Origin: Ricinus communis
Taxonomy: Eukaryota; Streptophyta; Magnoliopsida; Malpighiales; Euphorbiaceae
NCBI RefSeq assembly: GCF_019578655.1
Contig: NC_063263.1
Span: forward strand, 12,151,001-12,215,000
Reading direction: 5' to 3'
Length of the DNA: 64,000 nucleotides
The notes beneath the pieces were generated by a model. That model worked only from the letters and a program-made list of their open reading frames with translations. It ran no database searches and had not been told where the DNA came from. Position numbers and translations under genes: made by a program. The first letter of the stretch is position 1. Every line of letters starts with the position of its first letter. Shown piece after piece: positions 58,377-64,000 of this stretch.

Positions 58377-59314
58377 TACCTTCCCCGCAATTGGCAGGTT
58401 TCATTATCACCTAATCCTGACAGGAAAGGATGATTCAATAGCATCTCAGCAGTAAATCTAAACGCAGACTTCTTCACTAAACACCTTTTCAAGAAATCCT
58501 TTCCATCTTTTGAAATCTGAGAAGGCATTTTAGGCGGTTCATAACACTCACCAATCTTTTCCAAAAGCTCATTAGTTGTCATATCAGGTTTTGAATCCCA
58601 AACCTTCTTGCCAGTAAACATCTCAAAAACAATGCATCCAAGAGCCCAAATATCAGATGGAGCCTCCTGAATATGATCAATCACAGTTTCAGGAGCCATG
58701 TACAAAGTAGTCCCTCCAATGTAAGAACCACCAAGCTTTCTCTTCTTGCTCTTCACAACTTTCTTTGCTAACCCAAAATCCCCTATCTTTGGAACAAATT
58801 TACCATCAGAGCCGCCAATAGACACAAGTAGAATATTATCAGGCTTCAAATCACAATGCACATAACCATTGCTATGAATGCAATTAATGCCTTGAAGAAT
58901 AGACCTTGTGTATCTCTTCACATCTAATTCAGGCAACCCACAGCCACCTGATTGCTTGATAAGAGAAGCTAGGGTTCCACCAGAAGCATACTCTAAAAGA
59001 ACATCGTAAAACATCACTCCAGCCTTGTTAGTCGTAGTTTCTTCACCATAACATTGAAGAATATAAGGACAATCATAAAGATTGTCGAAAACCTCTTTCT
59101 CCTTCTGCAATGAAGCTGATTCAGAGACCTCTGCTGATTTGACGGCCATAACTGATGGATAAATCCTGTTTCTTGATTTGGGTTCCTTTAAATTAGCCAA
59201 GTAAACAGACCCAAATCCTCCTTTGCCAATCAATGGTCCTCTCCACCACGACACGCCATGGTTATGCATATCCTCTTCTCCTTCCATTATCACTGACTCA
59301 AATTTTCTCTTCAT
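58358..59314 (-). CDS. MAPKKK-like protein kinase (MAPKKK17-21 type)
   Basis: This is a single-exon gene of 318 aa, of the kind of plant MEKK-like kinases that act upstream of MAP2Ks in stress and ABA signalling. The kinase domain spans residues about 22-298: glycine loop GKGGFGSVY, catalytic lysine in MAVKSAEV, catalytic loop HCDLKPDNILL (Cys in place of the common Arg before Asp, as in this subgroup), DFGLA, and GTTLYMAPE. After HPFLSGLGDNETC the frame ends quickly at a TAA (58358-58360). A Ser/Asp-rich frame follows directly, one base out of step (to 58155), and may be the original C-terminal tail. The kinase domain itself is complete. Confidence 0.88.
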   Translation of the reverse strand: MKRKFESVIMEGEEDMHNHGVSWWRGPLIGKGGFGSVYLANLKEPKSRNRIYPSVMAVKSAEVSESASLQKEKEVFDNLYDCPYILQCYGEETTTNKAGVMFYDVLLEYASGGTLASLIKQSGGCGLPELDVKRYTRSILQGINCIHSNGYVHCDLKPDNILLVSIGGSDGKFVPKIGDFGLAKKVVKSKKRKLGGSYIGGTTLYMAPETVIDHIQEAPSDIWALGCIVFEMFTGKKVWDSKPDMTTNELLEKIGECYEPPKMPSQISKDGKDFLKRCLVKKSAFRFTAEMLLNHPFLSGLGDNETCQLRGRYWRKNR

Positions 59315-60414
59315 CGATCCCTACTCTTCTACTAATTTTTTAAACTGAAAACAATCTGAGCTCTAAAATAACAAGACGTATGTAATTTGAGGTATAAGTA
59401 TTATAATCTCCTAAACCTAAGAACAATGCTTGAGGTACAAGTTCTATAATCCAACTTTTGATTGGAATCAACTTGCCGTTTAAAAGCCTAAAGAGAAAAA
59501 TCTCCTGGACAAGCTGTTATTCTGGAACTGACGCAATGTTTCAACCGTCATATAAGAAAAAAAGAACGTCTTACATTTTATTATCTACGTCGCAAAAAAA
59601 CCTAAAACTATACGGTTTATTTGTTTTCTTTACTAAATTTCAATATATTTATAGGTACAATTCTTCCTGAGCCCATAAAAATTAGTGTTGGACTTGTCTA
59701 ATACAAATATTCTATGCAAATCATTTCACTTTTAACCTTACAAATTGAACCCATCTGCTAAACATATTATCATGGAAGAAGCAATAACAAACCCATCTAG
59801 TAATCATTTTTTGCAGTTCATACAATTACAAATAAATTGCTATGCCTGAACCATGGACCTCATATTTAATTATTTCTAGAAGGACTCAAATGAAATCACT
59901 GATACGCTCCAACTTTTCTTTTTTTTGGATACATTATGGTAAAAGAATTACTAGGTTCTTTAATGCTTCATAAGAAAGGCAATTGTTTAAAGGGAATCAT
60001 TTTCACTAAGATTAATCTAAAATTGACAAGGGATTACTGAAATATGATTTTGTTAGGACTTTTGTAGCCATCCATTGCTGCTCTTAACCAACAGGAGGTT
60101 AGTTTCTTCTGTAATTCCTTCTGCTGCTAATTTTTCGTGCCTTCTTCTCCTGAACACCATAACTACACTTGCATTAGGATGATCAGATAAATTGTTTCAT
60201 TTTCAGTCCTCTTCTTCTTGCACATTTCCCCATTTTCCTTTGCACTTTTCTTGCTGTTGCAATGATGACTAACTCTATTCCTTGTGGTTTTGAAGAGGTC
60301 TAAAGAAGGGAAACTGATTGGAGAAAATTTGCAGTGAAGCTTGAGAACTCATTCTACAAACAAGCAGTCATGAGCACCAGATTGAGGTTGTAATATTTTC
60401 TATAACCTTCATCT
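59315..60414. other. Intergenic region, kinase promoter and thioredoxin 3' flank
   Basis: No coding gene was recognised. The plus-strand frame at 59458-59670 has no recognisable content. Sequence just left of 60415 is presumably the thioredoxin 3' untranslated region. Confidence 0.4.
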
Positions 60415-61472
60415 TTAACCCAACTGTCCTGTGTGCTTAAGGCCATTTGCAAGACTAGTAACAGCAGAAATCTTCTTTTGAAGCTCTGGCTTGTTGGCTC
60501 CTACAAGTTTGTCTAATTGTCTCCCATTTTTAAGGAAGAAAAATGTGGGCGTAGATTTAACTTCCCATGTAGAACTAGGCTCCTGTTCACAACCAAAAGC
60601 ATCATTTATCAAACATGTAACTTTTACCACAACTTCGTCAGGATCTTCAAAGGAATTATATTTACTTACCCTCAGCTCATCAATGTCTATACTTAAAAAT
60701 GTCATGGAAGGATTTTTATTAGCAAGATCACAGTACAATGGTGCTATCGATTTACTTGGAGAACACCATGAAGAGCAGAAATTTACTATGATCTGTTGGA
60801 GGAGGGGAAAAAGTTAGAAATTAGACAAGAATATACGTAACAAGGACAAAGTAAAACCCAATTCAGAAAATATTTAGAGAGAGATTGCAAAGAAAAAGGA
60901 AAGCAGTAGGGTTGGATCTTCTAAATTATTAGAACTTACAATCTTGCTGTCCCTAGTTGCTTCAGATAACATTTGCTCCCATTTTTGGATGGTATTTATT
61001 CGATGAACATTTTGACAGGTACAATTTATATGATCAGTTTGGTTATTATTCACCTTGCCATCAGCATTGTTAATATTATGACAGCACATACAAACCTGCA
61101 AGAAATATGTTAATCCGTTAAATAATGTATAAGAAATGGCAAGCCATGCCAAAAAAGAATGCCTTGATTATCATCAATATTAATACTTGAAGATTAGTAA
61201 TAAGTAATTATTGTCCAATTGTAAGTTCAGAGTTCTAAAACCAGAAGAACTAATGAACTTTTGAGCTGCATCCTTCGAACTTTGCATATTATAGTCTCGT
61301 GATATGTAGGATATGGCTATTCAAAGTTTTAAAGCTGGAGCTTAACAGGATTTTCAGTTCAGATTATTGCATACGACATTATGGGAAAAGAGTTTTCCTG
61401 CAGAAATGTGACAATATCAAATTTTTATGTAGCTTGTTAAAAGAAACTCACCTTGCTCCAACAATGTCCCAT
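60415..61472 (-). CDS. Thioredoxin h-like protein with CSPS active site
   Basis: The coding exons, from the 5' end, are 61452-61472, 60940-61095, 60670-60792 and 60415-60582, giving about 155 aa. The first exon encodes only seven residues, starting MGHC, a pattern for N-myristoylation and palmitoylation as in thioredoxin h9-like proteins. A Cys/Asn-rich linker leads to the fold (VHRINTIQKWEQML). The active site reads SSWCSPSKS: the resolving cysteine of the usual WCGPC is Ser, as in plant CXXS-type thioredoxins, which favour isomerase-type or mixed-disulfide chemistry over reduction. The cis-proline region (STPTFFFLKNG) and C-terminal LVGANKPELQKKI are typical of h9-type members. The last intron (60583-60669) is open in frame. 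Confidence 0.85.
60583..60669 (-). other. In-frame, stop-free 87-nt intron in the thioredoxin gene
   Basis: The minus strand has GTAAGT at the donor side and GAACAG at the acceptor side. The 87 nt are exactly 29 codons with no stop. Splicing it out gives DIDELREPSSTWEVKSTPTF, the same length as in related thioredoxins; retaining it would insert 29 residues before beta-strand sequence. Confidence 0.75.
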
Positions 61473-63514
61473 TGCTTATGCACAAATGAGGCTTTGAAAG
61501 AGATTGTCACTTGCTCCCTGTCAAAGAACGCCTGTTAGAAATAGCTTGAGATGCAGCCAAGAAAATGCATTGGACATATATGTTAGGTTCTCATTATATG
61601 CTTTCCTTTTTCTTTCTCTTTTTTTTTTTCTCAAGAAGAAGAATTTATATAATAAACAAGTAAAGATGGAAAACTTAAGGTCTATTATTTTCAGTCTGAC
61701 ATTCAAAAGAAACAGCCCTTATTATCTATAATTCCTTTTCAACTGAGGCACAATTTCTCCTTTACCATGTCTTTTTCTTGGTGGGCTTTGCCTAATTTGA
61801 CTCATACATAATGCAATGCCTCGTTAGAATGGATGTACAGAACATTGGCAAAGAAGAAGTAAAAGGATCATATCTTTTATTTATACTGCTTAATCAATTA
61901 AAAGATTCAAATGGTGATGAAGAAACAGAAGGAAAGAATTAGATCATTCCCAACAAAGATCAATATAACCATAATTATACAAAATGAAACAGAAAAAAAG
62001 AAAAAGAAAAAGGCAGAGAATGAAAGAACATGTTACCTTTGAATGCAACAGAAATTATATATTACTCAAAATCCAAGGATTTCAGGTTTGCAGGAAATGA
62101 AGGAAAATGGCATGTAAAACTCTCACAAACTTGAGCAGAGAAATAGGAAGGAATGAAGAATTGACTGGAAACAGGATAAAGGCATCTGCTGCGTCCTTCA
62201 CAGGGTCTATATTCTGTAACCTTTTTTCAGGTTTTTCCTCTTTCAGGTAGAAAGATGTAACCATATTATTCTAAAAACTAACTTGGGGCAAGTACGATTA
62301 TGCCCTTTTATCCTCTTGCCTGCATGCTTTTTTTGGTCATACCATTCTTAATCTTAGCCAGACTAGCTGAATTTGACTAACAAGCTTCTGCTTTGCCTAA
62401 AAATTTGCATTTATCTCAACCGTCCAAATCAATTTCTTTTAGTTTTTTTTTTTTCTTTAGCTTCAAATTGGCATTTTTGGTCAATTTCTTAGCTTGTTAC
62501 ATATGCAGGGAAAGAAAACGGATAATTAAATCCTTGCAACCAAAATAAGAATTAATTATAATAATAATTCCTCCATAACAGCCTGCCCTAGAAGGATATG
62601 CAATTATTTCGGATTTTAGTTGATTTTATCAGAAATCTGTCACATTAGTAAGAGGATCAATATGTTGCTGCTGTTATATATAGGCATTGCTGACTTATTG
62701 GTCAAAAAGATCTGAACTGCTTACTGAGAAATGGAAGTTTCTTTTCCAAAGATATCCAATGAGTTTTTACAAAAAAGAAAAACAGTCTTTAATGGTAGAT
62801 TATTAGAGAACCAAGCACAGAACTTCATCAGAAAATCTTTGGAACATCTCCAATCATAATTTTAGTTTAAGAAAATATTATTTATACAATAAAAACCATC
62901 TTAAAAGAATATTTAAAGATTAAAATAAGTTTATTCAATTTTTTATTTGAAGTTTGACTTTTCACATTTAAAGAGCAAAACTAACTCTTTTATTTAAAAA
63001 TAAAATAAAAAGTCTACTGAAAGTTTTATTTTATCAAATAATCTTTAATAATAAAAAATATGATATATTCAAATCAAAGGCACTGAATAATCATCTGCGA
63101 ATTCGTATTGTCAATTTTCCATGATGAGAAAGCATTTGACCATGTTTTGATCTCAAAGAGAAAAATAAATAGAACCATGCATTTCTTGGGTTACTGATAC
63201 CAATCAAAGCTTTCAGAAACAGCAAAAGGCACAGCCAGAAAAGAGAAGGTAAAACTAAGGATGTTTATTCTAAAATTAAATAATAATAAAAAAGAAAAAG
63301 TTACTTAAACAACACCACAATTTTCCTGCTGCTTTTGAGGCATGTTTGGTTATGATGATTATCAAACCTACAAATCTCACCAGGTGTATGATGACAGTGG
63401 TGCTTTTCAATGGAAATTGAGAAGCAAATTCCAATTTACAGACTACTTTGAGCTAGAGAAGAGCTACGGTTAGTGCCTCAGTTTGTGAATATGATGCCAC
63501 ATACAAACTCTGGG
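61473..63514. other. Intergenic region right of the thioredoxin gene
   Basis: This holds the upstream region of the thioredoxin gene and AT-rich spacer. No coding frame, RNA gene or recognised repeat was found. Confidence 0.4.
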
Positions 63515-63598
63515 TTACATCAGCCCATGAAAGCCAGCTGAATCAAGCAGTACGGCTTTGATTTGCTCTGGTAAGACATCCTGACCCTCCCTGCATTG
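63515..63598 (-). CDS. Possible terminal coding exon, unidentified gene
   Basis: On the minus strand a strong acceptor (a long pyrimidine tract then CAG at 63599-63601) precedes an open stretch of 27 codons, QCREGQDVLPEQIKAVLLDS and then AGFHGLM, ending in TAA. Composition looks coding. The rest of the gene would lie to the right, mostly outside the window. I do not recognise the family, and the exon could be spurious. Confidence 0.3.
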   Translation of the reverse strand, partial: QCREGQDVLPEQIKAVLLDSAGFHGLM

Positions 63599-63601
63599 CT
63601 G

Positions 63602-64000
63602 AAAAAGAAGAAAAGAAAATATCAATTTCTTCACTACCACACTCAACTTTAAGTCATCCTCAGGCCATAAACAAGAGGAGAAAAGCTTCGTTGTGTTACT
63701 AAAAAGCCATGGTGAACTGATTTGACACCATCTAATGTTCATTTTATTTAAGGTGATCTGTGGCGCCCATGGGATGATCCGAAATGCTTGCAATTTGCTG
63801 TGACTATACGGTGAATTATTCCATTTAAATCTGGAAAGGGGTCATATTACATGAAGGAGAGATTACATTAGAGAAAATTTAACACTGTTGATTGTGGTAA
63901 TCCAAACCAAGTGACCTTACAGATTTTTCTCTAGTGCAATATAATAGGTGGCAATACTTGGTATAGAAATGGGTATAGAACTAAATGAGACAATGAAGAG
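63602..64000. other. Right edge of the window, unassigned
   Basis: This may be intron of the gene whose last exon is at 63515-63598. The minus-strand frame at 63602-63793 is open, but its composition does not look coding. No further feature can be supported. Confidence 0.3.

Noticed and set aside
1..64000. tRNA, rRNA or snoRNA genes
   Set aside because: I looked for cloverleaf-type and box motifs by eye and found none that I could support; a covariance-model scan would be decisive.

Overview
This is a eudicot plant nuclear segment. It is AT-rich, its genes contain many short GT-AG introns, and the products are plant-specific: a DYW-type PPR protein, the chloroplast light-regulated protein LIR1, a monofunctional lysine-type aspartate kinase, a CXXS-type thioredoxin h, ankyrin-PGG proteins and a DnaJ-DUF3444 protein. 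I see nothing bacterial or organellar. The gene set suggests a rosid, but I cannot name the species.

Layout. Bases 1-6.5 kb are a decayed zone. Two Copia-type gag fragments face each other as a large imperfect inverted repeat, followed by two tandem ankyrin/PGG pseudogenes with in-frame stops, frameshifts and a TA microsatellite. From 7.6 to 27.5 kb there are two tandem, apparently intact GH38 alpha-mannosidase genes. I could trace 29 exons with matching boundaries in each (about 1014 and 1021 aa). The second copy has gained miniature LTR-retrotransposon (TRIM-like) sequence in two introns. From 29.3 to 34.7 kb is an RNF10-like RING gene. From 35.5 to 37.4 kb (minus) is a broken DnaJ-DUF3444 gene, divergent from an intact Golgi sialyltransferase-like gene (38.0-41.8 kb). 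Then follow LIR1 (43.6-44.3 kb) with a cluster of evening-element-type sites upstream, a CACTA transposon end (44.55 kb), an intronless DYW PPR gene (45.7-48.1 kb), a CGR1/CCDC86-like nucleolar gene (minus), aspartate kinase (minus, 13 coding exons), a MAPKKK-like kinase (minus) whose C-terminal tail appears frameshifted, and a thioredoxin h-like gene (minus) with a CSPS active site and a stop-free in-frame 87-nt intron. A possible terminal exon of an unidentified gene lies at the right edge.

The genes are independent transcription units and not an operon. Mannosidase, RNF10-like RING and LIR1 follow each other here as their homologues do on Arabidopsis chromosome 3 (At3g26720, At3g26730, At3g26740, recalled from memory). 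The block therefore looks like conserved synteny into which the second mannosidase, the DnaJ pseudogene and the sialyltransferase gene have been inserted or retained. The most unusual observations are the facing gag hairpin, the GC-AG intron shared by both mannosidase copies, the TRIM-like insertions in the second copy, the translatable thioredoxin intron and the kinase tail break. Exon boundaries were read by eye from splice consensus and reading-frame continuity, not from transcripts.
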